In this document: piece by piece, positions 34,509 through 43,328 of the stretch
How the letters are laid out: the number at the start of each line of letters is the position of its first letter
Numbering within the stretch: position 1 is the stretch's first letter
NCBI GenBank assembly: GCA_031285565.1
Contig: JAITVY010000021.1
Coordinates: forward strand, 22,349 to 86,348
Origin: Tannerella sp.
Lineage (GTDB): Bacteria > Bacteroidota > Bacteroidia > Bacteroidales > Tannerellaceae
Length of the DNA: 64,000 nt
Direction of reading: 5' to 3'
Position numbers and translations under genes: made by a program
The notes under the pieces: model-generated
What the model was told of the DNA's origin: nothing
The model's database searches: none
The model's input: the letters and a program-made list of their open reading frames with translations, nothing else

Positions 34509-34514
34509 TTGCAC
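34498..34514 (+). promoter_or_regulatory. Candidate metalloregulator operator TGCAAC-tta-GTTGCA
   Basis: The perfect palindrome TGCAACTTAGTTGCA (34499-34513) overlaps the stop codon of the Fur-family gene and lies 12 bases upstream of a TAATTTTG promoter box for the P-type ATPase. Its size and symmetry suit a Fur-family dimer. Binding by the adjacent regulator is inference. Confidence 0.6.
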
Positions 34515-34525
34515 TGTTTTCTGCA

Positions 34526-34533
34526 TAATTTTG
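34526..34533 (+). promoter_or_regulatory. Candidate -7 element for the metal ATPase
   Basis: TAATTTTG matches TAnnTTTG, 23 bases upstream of the first in-frame ATG. TTG at 34509-34511, inside the palindrome, could serve as a -33 box with a short spacing. Confidence 0.5.
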
Positions 34534-34555
34534 CTTCTGTAAAAACATTTATAAA

Positions 34556-36523
34556 ATGAAACAGATGGCAAATATAAAAGAAACAGCCGTTTCCTGTAAA
34601 GATGAACATGCTTGTGGTTGCTGTTCGCATTCACAAAACGAGAAGGAGGAGAACAGTCCGGCATGGCGTACATATCTTCCGGCGATTATAAGTTTATCTC
34701 TGCTTATGGTGGGGTTAATTACAGATCATTTTTTCCGAAGTGATTTATTTAACGGTTACGTTCGTTTGTTATGGTATATCGTTGCGTATATCCCAGTTGG
34801 TTATCCTGTTGTGAAAGAGGCTTTGACTGGCTTTAAGCGGAGTGATTTTTTCAATGAGTTTACGTTAATGTCGGTAGCTACGCTTGGGGCTTTTTTTATC
34901 GGTGAGTATCCTGAAGCTGTGGCTGTAATGCTTTTTTATTCGGTAGGGGAGTTGTTTCAGGAATCGGCAGTTAACAAGGCACGTCGTAATATCAAGACGT
35001 TGCTGGATGTACGGCCTGATACGGCCACGGTTTTGCGTAACGGCAAATACGAGGTTGTTTCTCCAGAAACTGTATATATTGGTGATACTTTACAAATAAA
35101 GGCGGGAGAGAAGGTTCCTCTTGATGGGAAACTGGTTTCTGCAACGGGAAGCTTTAATACTTCGGCTCTGACCGGCGAAAGTGTACCGCGAACGATCGAT
35201 AATGGCGGACAGGTACTGGCAGGAATGATAAATCTTGACAGGGTGATTGAAATTGAGGTAGAGAAAGTATACGCTGACAGCTCTTTATCGAGAATACTGG
35301 AAATGGTACAGAATGCTACGAGCCGGAAAGCAAAAACCGAACTGTTGATCCGTAAATTTGCACGGATTTATACGCCTATTGTCTTTTTCCTGGCACTTGC
35401 ACTGACAGTTATTCCTTATTTTATTGTATCCGATTATATTTTTTCAGACTGGCTTTATCGTGCACTTGTTTTTCTTGTTATTTCATGTCCATGTGCGTTG
35501 GTGATATCTGTTCCTCTTGGGTATTTCGGAGGGATTGGGGCTGCTTCCCGTAATGGTATATTATTTAAAGGAGCGAATTATCTGGATATTATGGCTAAAG
35601 TGAATACGGTTGTAATGGATAAGACCGGAACACTGACGGAGGGGGTATTCAAGGTGAGGGATATTGTTTCAGTTATGCCTGATCAACAACATATGATGGA
35701 GTATGCCGTATCACTCGAGAGCCATTCAAATCATCCGGTTGCAAAAGCCATTGTGAACTACTATGACGTTGATACAAAGCTGCATCATCCGATTGAAGAT
35801 GTAAAGGAGATAGCCGGGCATGGAATGGTAGGGGTTGTTGATGGACATAAAGTGCTGGCGGGTAACCGTAAGCTTTTCGATCTTTACGGAGTGGAGTATG
35901 ACCATTCGGTGGACATTATTACGGAAACAGTAGTATTGATATCTGTGGATGGAAAGTATGCAGGATATATTACTATTGCAGATGCGATTAAACAGGATTC
36001 TTTCGGAGCTGTTCAGGAAATGTATCGTAACGGGATCCGTAAAACGGTTATGCTTAGCGGTGATAAGTCATCAATAGTCCGGAAGGTTGCTGATGAACTG
36101 GATATTCGTGAGGCTTATGGTGATTTGCTGCCTCAGGATAAAGTGGCTCATGTTGAAGATTTGAAGTCTGACAAATCAAATGTTATTGCTTTCGTAGGGG
36201 ATGGCATTAATGATGCTCCGGTATTAGCTTTGAGTGACGTGGGAATAGCTATGGGTGGCTTGGGTTCGGATGCGGCGATAGAAGTGGCGGATGTTGTTAT
36301 CCAGACCGACCAGCCTTCAAAGATATCTACTGCTATACGAATAGCCCGTGCAACACGTAGTATTGTTATACAGAATATTGTATTTGCTTTGGGTGTTAAA
36401 GTGATAGTACTTTTGATGGGAGCATTTGGTGTTGCTACCATGTGGGAGGCAGTTTTTGCTGATGTGGGAGTTTCTATGTTGGCTATTTTGAATTCGGTCA
36501 GGATATTGAGAAAGAAGTTCTAA
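34556..36523 (+). CDS. Heavy-metal P1B-type ATPase (Zn/Cd/Co/Pb exporter)
   Basis: Inner-membrane metal efflux pump of 655 residues. The transmembrane metal site is CPC (311-313, in ISCPCALVIS), the phosphorylated Asp is Asp355 in DKTGTLTEG, the nucleotide site has SNHPVAKAI, and the hinge motif is VGDGINDAPVLALSDVG. The CPC type with these flanks resembles ZntA/CadA. The usual N-terminal ferredoxin-like HMA domain is missing; a short Cys/His stretch (CKDEHACGCCSHSQ, 14-27) stands in its place. The second ATG at 34565 is an alternative start. It lies behind a Fur-family gene and a palindrome, indicating control by metal. Confidence 0.92.
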   Translation: MKQMANIKETAVSCKDEHACGCCSHSQNEKEENSPAWRTYLPAIISLSLLMVGLITDHFFRSDLFNGYVRLLWYIVAYIPVGYPVVKEALTGFKRSDFFNEFTLMSVATLGAFFIGEYPEAVAVMLFYSVGELFQESAVNKARRNIKTLLDVRPDTATVLRNGKYEVVSPETVYIGDTLQIKAGEKVPLDGKLVSATGSFNTSALTGESVPRTIDNGGQVLAGMINLDRVIEIEVEKVYADSSLSRILEMVQNATSRKAKTELLIRKFARIYTPIVFFLALALTVIPYFIVSDYIFSDWLYRALVFLVISCPCALVISVPLGYFGGIGAASRNGILFKGANYLDIMAKVNTVVMDKTGTLTEGVFKVRDIVSVMPDQQHMMEYAVSLESHSNHPVAKAIVNYYDVDTKLHHPIEDVKEIAGHGMVGVVDGHKVLAGNRKLFDLYGVEYDHSVDIITETVVLISVDGKYAGYITIADAIKQDSFGAVQEMYRNGIRKTVMLSGDKSSIVRKVADELDIREAYGDLLPQDKVAHVEDLKSDKSNVIAFVGDGINDAPVLALSDVGIAMGGLGSDAAIEVADVVIQTDQPSKISTAIRIARATRSIVIQNIVFALGVKVIVLLMGAFGVATMWEAVFADVGVSMLAILNSVRILRKKF

Positions 36524-36582
36524 TGGTTAGTGTTCAATGTTTAATATTCAATGTTTAATGGTTAGTGTTTAATGTTTAGTAT

Positions 36583-37215
36583 TTAATGACTGTTCGTATG
36601 CGATAGCATTTTTAAGCGTTTTGCTGCTTCGGCAGGATCGGGTGCGGAACATATGCCTGATACTACGGCTATTCCATTAATTCCGGTTTGCATTACTTCG
36701 AAAGCATTCTTTTCGTTGATGCCTCCGATTCCGACTGCCGGATGCCGGGATAGCTTGACAGCTTCTGCCGTGCCTTTGAGTCCGAAAGGTTGACTTGTAT
36801 CAGTTTTGGTAGGAGTTCCAAATACAGGAGAGATTCCAATATAATCAACATCAAGCATATTGGCTTCTTCTACCTGACCGACAGATTCTACCGACAGACC
36901 GATTATTTTGTCCGGTCCCAATAGTTTGCGCGCCAGGCTATATGGCATATCATTTTGTCCGATATGAACTCCATCAGCATCAACGGCTAATGCAACATCG
37001 ATCCGGTCATTGATTATTAGCGGAATATGTAAGTCTTTTAATTGTTGTTTTAATGATGTTGCGAGGTTAATAAATTCCCTGGTAGAACAGTCTTTTTCGC
37101 GAAGTTGTACCATGGTTACTCCGCCCTTAACTGCTTCCGTAACAATCCACTCAATATCACGCCCTAAGGATAGTTGCCTGTCTGTGACTAAATAAAGGCT
37201 TAAGTCAAATGCCAT
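36583..37215 (-). CDS. thiE: Thiamine-phosphate synthase
   Basis: Joins hydroxymethylpyrimidine diphosphate with hydroxyethylthiazole phosphate to make thiamine phosphate. The 210-residue TIM-barrel has LYLVTDRQL at the N-terminus, MVQLREKDCSTREF, IINDRIDVALAVDADGVHIGQNDMP and YIGISPVFGTPTKTD, all family motifs, and closes with GIGGINEKNAFEVMQTGINGIAVVSGI. It begins 11 bases after the thiM stop, forming a thiazole salvage operon. Between it and the ATPase gene lies a TTCAATGTTTAAT-type simple repeat at about 36524-36585. Confidence 0.95.
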   Translation of the reverse strand: MAFDLSLYLVTDRQLSLGRDIEWIVTEAVKGGVTMVQLREKDCSTREFINLATSLKQQLKDLHIPLIINDRIDVALAVDADGVHIGQNDMPYSLARKLLGPDKIIGLSVESVGQVEEANMLDVDYIGISPVFGTPTKTDTSQPFGLKGTAEAVKLSRHPAVGIGGINEKNAFEVMQTGINGIAVVSGICSAPDPAEAAKRLKMLSHTNSH

Positions 37216-37226
37216 ATATTAAAGAG

Positions 37227-38021
37227 TTAAAGTGTAATGTTTTGAGCGAGTATTTCGGGGGTTAGTTTGTATAACTGATCGAGAAAATTCATTTGCATGC
37301 TTCCCGGTCCTTCGGATTTTGCTGCTGCCAGTTCTCCGGTAATACCCATCACTGCCATGGCATGTGTGGCTGCTTCTATCGCATCGGGGTTGATTCCTGC
37401 AAATGCACCTACCATAGCGCTTGCCGTGCAACCCATTCCCGTTACTTTAGGCATTAATAAAGATCCGTTTTTTATTGTATTGACGGTTTGACCATCAGTA
37501 ATGTAATCTTCCACTCCACTAATAACAACTACCGAACCTGTTTGCGTTGCCAATCGCCTGGCAGCTTCCAATGCTGCATTTGATTCGGCTGTACTGTCAA
37601 CTCCTTTGGTTGATACTTTTTCATTTGCTAATGCCATTATTTCCGAAGCATTTCCCCGGATAATAGTAGGTTTACATTGATCGATGATATGTTCGGCTGT
37701 TTTGTTGCGGTATGGTGTAGCACCAACTCCTACCGGATCGAATACTACAGGTATATTTAGTTTCTTTGCAGCAAAACCTGCCACTAGCATGGCTTCCACC
37801 CATTTTTCGCTCAGCGTTCCCATGTTGATAACAAGTGCAGAAGCAATAGATACCATATCTTCTACTTCTTCAAGAGCATGTGCCATAACCGGTGATGCAC
37901 CTATGGATAGTAATGCGTTGGCGGTATTGTTCATTACTACTAGGTTGGTAATATTGTGTACCAATGGCGATTTTTCTCTTACCAGATCCAGATCTTTTCC
38001 TAATTTATCAATGTTTATCAT
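37227..38021 (-). CDS. thiM: Hydroxyethylthiazole kinase
   Basis: Phosphorylates the thiazole alcohol for salvage into thiamine. The 264-residue ribokinase-fold protein has SPLVHNITNLVVMNNTANALLS at the N-terminus, DPVGVGATPYRN in the substrate site, VISGVEDYI, and the catalytic-Cys-containing PKVTGMGCTASAMVGAF with the anion-hole GTG-like loop. It is first in the operon with thiE. The 130 bases upstream have no TPP-riboswitch signature that I could see, unlike many salvage operons in other phyla. Confidence 0.95.
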   Translation of the reverse strand: MINIDKLGKDLDLVREKSPLVHNITNLVVMNNTANALLSIGASPVMAHALEEVEDMVSIASALVINMGTLSEKWVEAMLVAGFAAKKLNIPVVFDPVGVGATPYRNKTAEHIIDQCKPTIIRGNASEIMALANEKVSTKGVDSTAESNAALEAARRLATQTGSVVVISGVEDYITDGQTVNTIKNGSLLMPKVTGMGCTASAMVGAFAGINPDAIEAATHAMAVMGITGELAAAKSEGPGSMQMNFLDQLYKLTPEILAQNITL

Positions 38022-38150
38022 GCTTTTGACTATTATTTATATTATATTTTATACTGTTTTAGTGCACAATTGTTTATATGCTAATACGTTTAGTCGTTGA
38101 ATCGTTTTAAAATATAAACGGAATGACTATAAAACTGATTTTACACAACA

Positions 38151-38978
38151 TTAGTTGTTTTCTGGCGGTAGATTCCTGAAATATTCAATCATTTCACCGG
38201 TCAGGCTGATACGACCATCAGCTGGGGGGATCTGATCCCGTTGGTACCATTCAGCAACAGCCAGTTCTTCGCGGTCGAGTGTGATGGTATTGTCTCCATC
38301 GAGTTCGGCAAAGAAACCAATCAGCAGGGTGTCTGTTACTCCCCAGGGCTGGCTTTTGTAATAAACCGGATTTTTCACTTTCAGTCCTACTTCTTCCATA
38401 ACTTCGCGACAGATCGTCTCTTCGAGAGATTCACCGATTTCAGAAAATCCTGCTAACAGGGAATATCCTTTATATTCGCGGCCGGCATATCGGGAAAGTA
38501 ACAGTCTGTCGCCATCAGTTATTCCAACGATCACAGCAGGGGATATTTTGGGATATTCCATATTTCCGCATGAAGGACAACGTACCATTCTTTCTTGATG
38601 GTCGTGTTCCATCTGAGTTCCACAACGACCACACCATATGTGGTTTTTATACCAGTTATGGAGGCTGAAAGCTGTAATGCATGCAAATGCATATGCCTGA
38701 GGGCTACCTGTACGGAAGATGTTAAGGTCTCTCATTGAGAAACCTTCCGGGATTTTTTTAGGCTTGTCAGCAAGAAAAAAATCATCTCCGTCAATTGAAA
38801 AGAGATAGATCGCCTTGTCAATCTGTCCGATTTGTATTGCACGGGGAGGAACGATTTCTTCCGTTTCTCCGGCAAGCAATATAGAGCGTTCTTCGAAACA
38901 GAGAATGTAGCTTTGAGCGGTTGCTATGAGGGATTTATACTCGTTGTGGAATATATGAGGTGCAATATTCTGAATCAT
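38151..38978 (-). CDS. nudC: NAD(+)/NADH diphosphatase, Nudix family
   Basis: Hydrolyses NADH to NMNH and AMP; in some bacteria it also removes NAD caps from RNA. The 275-residue protein has an N-terminal domain, a zinc ribbon with Cys116, Cys119, Cys134 and Cys137, then the Nudix box GFSEIGESLEETICREVMEEVG (177-198, fits Gx5Ex7REUxEExGU), followed by SQPWG (about 209), the NADH-specific SQPW array. All parts expected of NudC are present. It is a single gene with a promoter element upstream. Confidence 0.93.
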   Translation of the reverse strand: MIQNIAPHIFHNEYKSLIATAQSYILCFEERSILLAGETEEIVPPRAIQIGQIDKAIYLFSIDGDDFFLADKPKKIPEGFSMRDLNIFRTGSPQAYAFACITAFSLHNWYKNHIWCGRCGTQMEHDHQERMVRCPSCGNMEYPKISPAVIVGITDGDRLLLSRYAGREYKGYSLLAGFSEIGESLEETICREVMEEVGLKVKNPVYYKSQPWGVTDTLLIGFFAELDGDNTITLDREELAVAEWYQRDQIPPADGRISLTGEMIEYFRNLPPENN

Positions 38979-39021
38979 CTTGTTTATTATTTAAAAATGC
39001 AATTATTCCCAATTGCTTCTG

Positions 39022-39029
39022 CAAAGTTA
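39022..39029 (-). promoter_or_regulatory. Candidate -7 element for nudC
   Basis: Reads TAACTTTG on the minus strand, 44 bases upstream of the nudC ATG; exact match to TAnnTTTG, no clear -33. Confidence 0.5.
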
Positions 39030-39156
39030 ATAGTTCTCCGGTTTGATTTTTCATTTCGGAGGTATTATTTTTGTCTGACCTTTTCTTATGAACTCATGAT
39101 TGTATTAAGCCATTTAAAATTGTTTTATTATAATCATACATATGTAAAAGAAAGAT

Positions 39157-39164
39157 TATCTTTG
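39157..39164 (+). promoter_or_regulatory. Candidate -7 element for the 170-aa exported protein
   Basis: TATCTTTG lies 17 bases upstream of the ATG at 39181, giving a very short leader. A second TAnnTTTG match (TATTTTTG) occurs at 39066-39073. Confidence 0.5.
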
Positions 39165-39180
39165 CCTAAAACATGCGCAG

Positions 39181-39693
39181 ATGAAACGATTTTTATTATT
39201 TATGGTTATAGTCTTAATACCTACATTGGGTTTTGCACAAAAGAAAGTGTATGTATTTAAACCTCAGGTAAGTGAATTTGCCTCAACTAATTTGCTTGAA
39301 GGCAAAACGATTCAGGTTAATTATAAAGACACTCGTATCATCAATAAAAAGAGTAAGGTAGAATGTACATTCGAAGAGCTTACTTCAGTTATTAACGAAT
39401 CATTGAAAGCTGTCTTTCCCAAGGTGGTTTGGATCGATTCTGCTGACGCTGATATCATATTAAATATTAGAGTTAAACGATATGAAGCATTTTTTCCTGG
39501 TGGTGTATGGAGAGGGTTCGCCGAATATGATGTAGAACTAATACATGGATCGGATGAAGTCAAAGAGGAAATTCTGGGAACACGTACCGAAGGCAATATA
39601 TGGGGAATTAAAACGGCTAAGAAGGTTCTGCAAATGAGCTTTGACAGGGCAAATGAAGACTTGGTCAAATTACTTATAGAGCATCTGGAGTAA
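39181..39693 (+). CDS. Exported protein of unknown function, 170 aa
   Basis: Not assigned. Begins with a signal peptide (MKRFLLFMVIVLIPTLGFAQ), without lipobox. The mature part suggests a small alpha/beta domain: KTIQVNYKDTRII, FEELTSVINESLKAVFPKVVWID, ADIILNIRVKRYEAFF, GVWRGFAEYDVELI and a C-terminal amphipathic helix. The order of strands, with a conserved-looking Asp/Arg after the first strand, recalls YajG-like envelope proteins, but this is only a resemblance of pattern. It is a single gene, likely periplasmic. Confidence 0.6.
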   Translation: MKRFLLFMVIVLIPTLGFAQKKVYVFKPQVSEFASTNLLEGKTIQVNYKDTRIINKKSKVECTFEELTSVINESLKAVFPKVVWIDSADADIILNIRVKRYEAFFPGGVWRGFAEYDVELIHGSDEVKEEILGTRTEGNIWGIKTAKKVLQMSFDRANEDLVKLLIEHLE

Positions 39694-39956
39694 TATTTTT
39701 CACAGGGGTTCACTCCGTTCCATATGATGCTATGATTGTTGATATTTCTTTTCATACCTGAATGGCAGTACAACTGTCGTTTCCGTACCGGATCCTCTCA
39801 TTTTACCTGTAAATACCCGGCAATGTTTATATTTGTACATGTGAGATGTGTTTTTTCGAATTTCCAGCTGAAAATAAATGATTTGTAATCGATGTAATAT
39901 TTGCATTAAAAAATAAATTCCTGTCATGCTTCTTTTTTTGTGAAATTAGTGAATAA

Positions 39957-40481
39957 ATGAGAAATAAAATGGTATTAGAAACAGAACGGTTATTTTTAAG
40001 GCATTTGGAACAGCGTGATTTTGATGATGTATGTAAATTGTTACAAGATCCTGCTGTAATGTATGCATATGAGGGGGCATTTAGTGACCAGGAAGTTCAG
40101 GAATGGCTGGATAGGCAATTCAGAAGATATCAGAATGATGGGTTCGGCTTATGGGGTGTTGTCGAAAAAAGTAGTGGAGAACTTATCGGACAATGTGGTA
40201 TTACTTATCAGGATTATGATGGTAAGCAGATACCGGAAGTGGGTTACTTGCTAAGGAAAGAGTTTTGGCATAAAGGGTATGCAGCAGAGGCTGCTATTGC
40301 ATGCCGGGAGTATGCTTTTAATGTCCTGAATTTTAATGAGGTGTATTCAATTATAAGGGATACCAATATTACATCTCAAAATGTTGCATTACGTAATGGG
40401 ATGAAAGTGGTTGCTACTTTTATTAAGCATTACCGGAATGTTGATATGGGGCATTTGCTTTTTTGTGTAGTAAAAGAGTAA
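39957..40481 (+). CDS. GNAT acetyltransferase, RimJ/RimL type
   Basis: A 174-residue acetyltransferase. It opens LETERLFLRHLEQRDFDDV, the standard start of RimJ/RimL-like enzymes, and has EVGYLLRKEFWHKGYAAEAA as acetyl-CoA loop (about 92-111) and TNITSQNVALRNGMKVVATF near the C-terminus. These enzymes acetylate N-terminal amines of proteins or small amines; the acceptor is not known. The ATG at 39969 is an alternative start. Confidence 0.85.
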   Translation: MRNKMVLETERLFLRHLEQRDFDDVCKLLQDPAVMYAYEGAFSDQEVQEWLDRQFRRYQNDGFGLWGVVEKSSGELIGQCGITYQDYDGKQIPEVGYLLRKEFWHKGYAAEAAIACREYAFNVLNFNEVYSIIRDTNITSQNVALRNGMKVVATFIKHYRNVDMGHLLFCVVKE

Positions 40482-40592
40482 ACTTGTAGTTGCTTTGTCT
40501 CCTAAGAAACTAGAAATTTGGTCAAGGCTTAAACCCCATTAAATCAGCCTACAAGTTTCTTGCTCATTTTTTGGATATGCTTATCCTGGCGA

Positions 40593-40826
40593 CTTGATCT
40601 AAAAGTAACCCAAAGATCAAGACTGCGCGTGCTTCACTCATAAAACTGCGTTCAGCAGCTAAAATCTATGAACTCGCTTCTTTTATCTTTGCTGTTATCA
40701 CAGCGAAGCGCCTACACTCGGCATCACTCAAGCAAGCTTGGCGCTGCCCTCACTTAAACGGCGCATTCAGGCAGCATAGATTTTTACACTGCTATCACTT
40801 GTTTTATGGCTTACCACACAAGGTCG
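40593..40826. repeat. Palindromic intergenic repeat, long copy
   Basis: Homologous to the repeat at 26605-26759: shared blocks are CTTGAT...AAAGATCAAG, GCTTCAC, GCTAAAATCTATGAACTCG on the left and CAGCATAGATTTTTAC and GGCTTACC...ACAAGGTCG on the right. It carries about 80 extra bases in the centre, with inverted arms of its own. A partial third copy of the right end (GGCTTACCACACAAGGTCG) lies at 40921-40939. With 40482-40592 and 40827-41000 this makes a 617-base gap with no gene. Confidence 0.7.
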
Positions 40827-41000
40827 CAAAGACGGTGTTATTGGTAAACTGTACTTATAATAATTGAAAATTAATTGTGTTTCATTTTCCACTTCCAATT
40901 TTCCATTTTCAACTATTAACGGCTTACCACACAAGGTCGAAAATACGTTATCTTACTGAAGAAAAATAATAAATGATTCGTGGAAAATATAAGAATTGCT

Positions 41001-41008
41001 TAAATTTG
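41001..41008 (+). promoter_or_regulatory. Candidate -7 element for the EreA/ChaN-like gene
   Basis: TAAATTTG matches TAnnTTTG, about 90 bases upstream of the GTG start at 41099. The leader contains nothing else recognisable. Confidence 0.4.
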
Positions 41009-41098
41009 ACGTTATTATTATAAGGAAAAGGAGAAAGCAGTCAAACCAAGATGTTCCTGTTTCATCCAGCCAGTTATTAATTATAATAACCGATTGTA

Positions 41099-42298
41099 GT
41101 GAAAGTTTTAATATTTATCCTGCTTTTTGTTTGTCCGTTCTTTTATTCGACTGCTCAGGTTCGTGTAAGAACAGAATTGAAAGCTTATACAGAGTTTTTG
41201 AAAAAACAGCAAACATCGGCAAAAGCGTATATTCTATCATTGTTTAAGGATCATGATATTGTGGTTTTGTGTGAACGTCATTATAAAGAAATCACACAAT
41301 ATGATTTGTTTCTGGATATCATAGGGGATCCTTATTTTATTGAGAATGTAGGCGTTGTTTTTACTGAAGTAGGGGCTAAGAATCTTAATCCACAATTGAA
41401 TTATTTTTTGCAGGATAATCTTTTCAGTGATATTGAGGTAAACCGGCAAACATTGAATTTTTTACGAAAGTGTAAATACCCTCACTGGGGTAACTACAAT
41501 TTTGCATACTTTATAAGGGGATTGCGTGAAATCAATAAAGATGTATCCTGGAATAGTAAAATTGAAATGTATCCTTGTGATGAGTTTTACGTGTCCGGGG
41601 ATTTGACGCTAAAGAATGTTTCAGATATGATTATGCGTGTTGCAATCAGGGATAGCCTGATGGCAGATAATATAATTGATCAGTATGAAACAATGAAACA
41701 ATCCGGGTCAGGGAAAAAGGCATTGGTAATTATGAATTACCGGCATGCTTATAATAATAAATTTACATATATTCCGGCAAGTGGCGAAAAGTTGAAAAGT
41801 ACGACGGAATTTCTTTTTGATAGATATCCCGGCAGGGTTGCAAATGTGTTGATAAATACTTTTTTTACAGGAAAAGAGTCTGTGGTGTTACAGGATGGTA
41901 AATGGGATGCTGCATTTAAAGTTTGCGGCAATGAAAATCTGGGTTTTCATTTTCGGGGTTCTCCTTTTGGTAAAGATAATTTTGATCATTGGACTGACAA
42001 AAATGATTTTACATATCAGGATATTTATACCGGATTTATATTTTATCTTCCTATTGAAAAACACAGGTTGGTTGGTGGGTTTCCGCATTTGATGGAAGAT
42101 GCTTATCTGGAGAAATGTATTCAAAAAGCACAGTTATGGAACGATGCTCTTCAACGAATTCCGGGAAAAGTATTCGTTGAATCTATGGTTTTAACCGAAG
42201 AGGAGCTTATGCGTGATAACGTGATGTATATGGAGCCGATAGAAAATCTTGACGATATTATATCTGAAATAGACAAATGGATTGGTGCGGGAAACTGA
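41099..42298 (+). CDS. Exported EreA/ChaN-like protein of unknown function
   Basis: Exported protein of 399 residues (signal peptide MKVLIFILLFVCPFFYSTAQ), starting from a GTG because no ATG precedes the signal. The mature N-terminus shows VVLCERHYKEITQYDLFLDII followed by VGVVFTEVGAKN, which resembles the GExH...E pattern of the erythromycin-esterase/ChaN/TIKI fold. A later YRHAYNN could provide another His. The assignment is by motif pattern only; the enzymatic activity, if any, is unknown. It is a single gene followed by a terminator. Confidence 0.55.
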   Translation: MKVLIFILLFVCPFFYSTAQVRVRTELKAYTEFLKKQQTSAKAYILSLFKDHDIVVLCERHYKEITQYDLFLDIIGDPYFIENVGVVFTEVGAKNLNPQLNYFLQDNLFSDIEVNRQTLNFLRKCKYPHWGNYNFAYFIRGLREINKDVSWNSKIEMYPCDEFYVSGDLTLKNVSDMIMRVAIRDSLMADNIIDQYETMKQSGSGKKALVIMNYRHAYNNKFTYIPASGEKLKSTTEFLFDRYPGRVANVLINTFFTGKESVVLQDGKWDAAFKVCGNENLGFHFRGSPFGKDNFDHWTDKNDFTYQDIYTGFIFYLPIEKHRLVGGFPHLMEDAYLEKCIQKAQLWNDALQRIPGKVFVESMVLTEEELMRDNVMYMEPIENLDDIISEIDKWIGAGN

Positions 42299-42309
42299 AG
42301 AATAAAACA

Positions 42310-42344
42310 GAGGGTGATGCCACTTCTCAGATTGCACCACCCTC
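42310..42344 (+). terminator. Terminator-like hairpin after the EreA/ChaN-like gene
   Basis: GAGGGTGATGC pairs with GCACCACCCTC (ten of eleven, one G-U type mismatch), 12 bases after the stop. A second perfect eight-pair hairpin, GAATGTAT...ATACATTC, follows at 42353-42381. Confidence 0.55.
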
Positions 42345-42381
42345 TATCGAACGAATGTATTCTCGTTCTCTTTATACATTC

Positions 42382-42837
42382 TCCAGTATTATAAATATTT
42401 TACTTTTACCGGGGGAGAATGATTAATGGTTTTTCTAAAGAACTATTGACTCTCATATGTTCTTTAATAGATTTAGGTTAATGAGGTTGATTACAAATGA
42501 AATACCCTTTCATTTTAATCTATCATCAAAAAACTCTATTTTTTATAATTGTTTTTCTGGTTATCTCAAGAAACAATTATTATTGTTTTTTTTATTCTAT
42601 TAAATTGAAATGTCTCTGTAGATTATTACTTTTGACAAAGATATTTGATATGGATGGTATAAAAAATACTTTTTTTGAATAATTGATATAATTCAAGAAA
42701 TCAGTAAATTAAAAATTGTTATTTATTCCATATTTTATATGCAGGTTAAAAAATGGTATAATTTATACTTATTTAAACTAATTAATATCAAATTAATTAT
42801 AAGCCGATAGTGTTATTGATTTATAAAAGATAAAGAT
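42382..42837. other. AT-rich gap without recognised genes
   Basis: About 450 bases of very AT-rich DNA before the XRE-type regulator. The only open frame (42497-42682) is low-complexity Phe/Leu/Asn and unlikely to be real. No TAnnTTTG with good spacing was found for the downstream gene. Confidence 0.4.
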
Positions 42838-43296
42838 ATGTCTGAAACTATTAGTAGAAAGAAAGTACACCATGGTAAGAACATTAAATTTGCACGGGAA
42901 TTTTTGAATGAAAGATCTGTTACGCAAGATGAATTGGCAGAATTAATGGGCACCGGATTTTTTCAGAAAAATATCTCTCAATTGGAAGCAAAGGTAGAGA
43001 TAGATGACTGTACATTAGAAAAAGCGGCAAAAGCTTTAAACGTTCCTTTCAGATTTCTAAAAGAATATTCATTGGAGGAAAATGTAAGAAAAATTATGGA
43101 AAATCACGGAAATTCCCATACATTTAATGATAGTTCCAGCGAGAATATAGGAAATGATCAATCGTTTCATTTTTATGAATCGGATAAGACTTTTGAGGTT
43201 TATGATCGTTTGGTTCAATACGCTGAAGAAAACGGCAGCATGAGGGAACAGATAAAATATTTAACGGAGAAACTCATGAAGTACGAATCAAAATAA
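42838..43296 (+). CDS. XRE-family HTH protein
   Basis: A 152-residue protein with a Cro/C1-type helix-turn-helix in the first half (about 15-70: NIKFAREFLNERSVTQDELAELMG...ISQLEAKVEIDDCTLEKAAKALNV). The C-terminal part from about 115 is a predicted coiled coil (YDRLVQYAEENGSMREQIKYLTEKLMKYE), a plausible dimerisation helix. There is a polar spacer between them (NHGNSHTFNDSSSEN). No toxin partner is adjacent, so it is likely a stand-alone regulator; target unknown. Confidence 0.75.
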   Translation: MSETISRKKVHHGKNIKFAREFLNERSVTQDELAELMGTGFFQKNISQLEAKVEIDDCTLEKAAKALNVPFRFLKEYSLEENVRKIMENHGNSHTFNDSSSENIGNDQSFHFYESDKTFEVYDRLVQYAEENGSMREQIKYLTEKLMKYESK

Positions 43297-43328
43297 TTTG
43301 GTTTGTAGAGGATATATATTTACTATTT

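Noticed and set aside
37216..38150. Possible TPP riboswitch upstream of thiM-thiE
   Set aside because: The gap upstream of thiM has no CTGAGA or ACCTGA-like core on the minus strand and is very AT-rich.
39730..39927. 65-codon minus-strand frame
   Set aside because: No match to any known pattern and located in the gap before a real GNAT gene.
42497..42682. 61-codon plus-strand frame
   Set aside because: Low-complexity Phe/Leu/Ile in AT-rich DNA, no promoter or ribosome-binding context.
42838..43296. Toxin-antitoxin system around the XRE protein
   Set aside because: No small toxin gene is adjacent on either side; the neighbours are a gap and the metallo-beta-lactamase.
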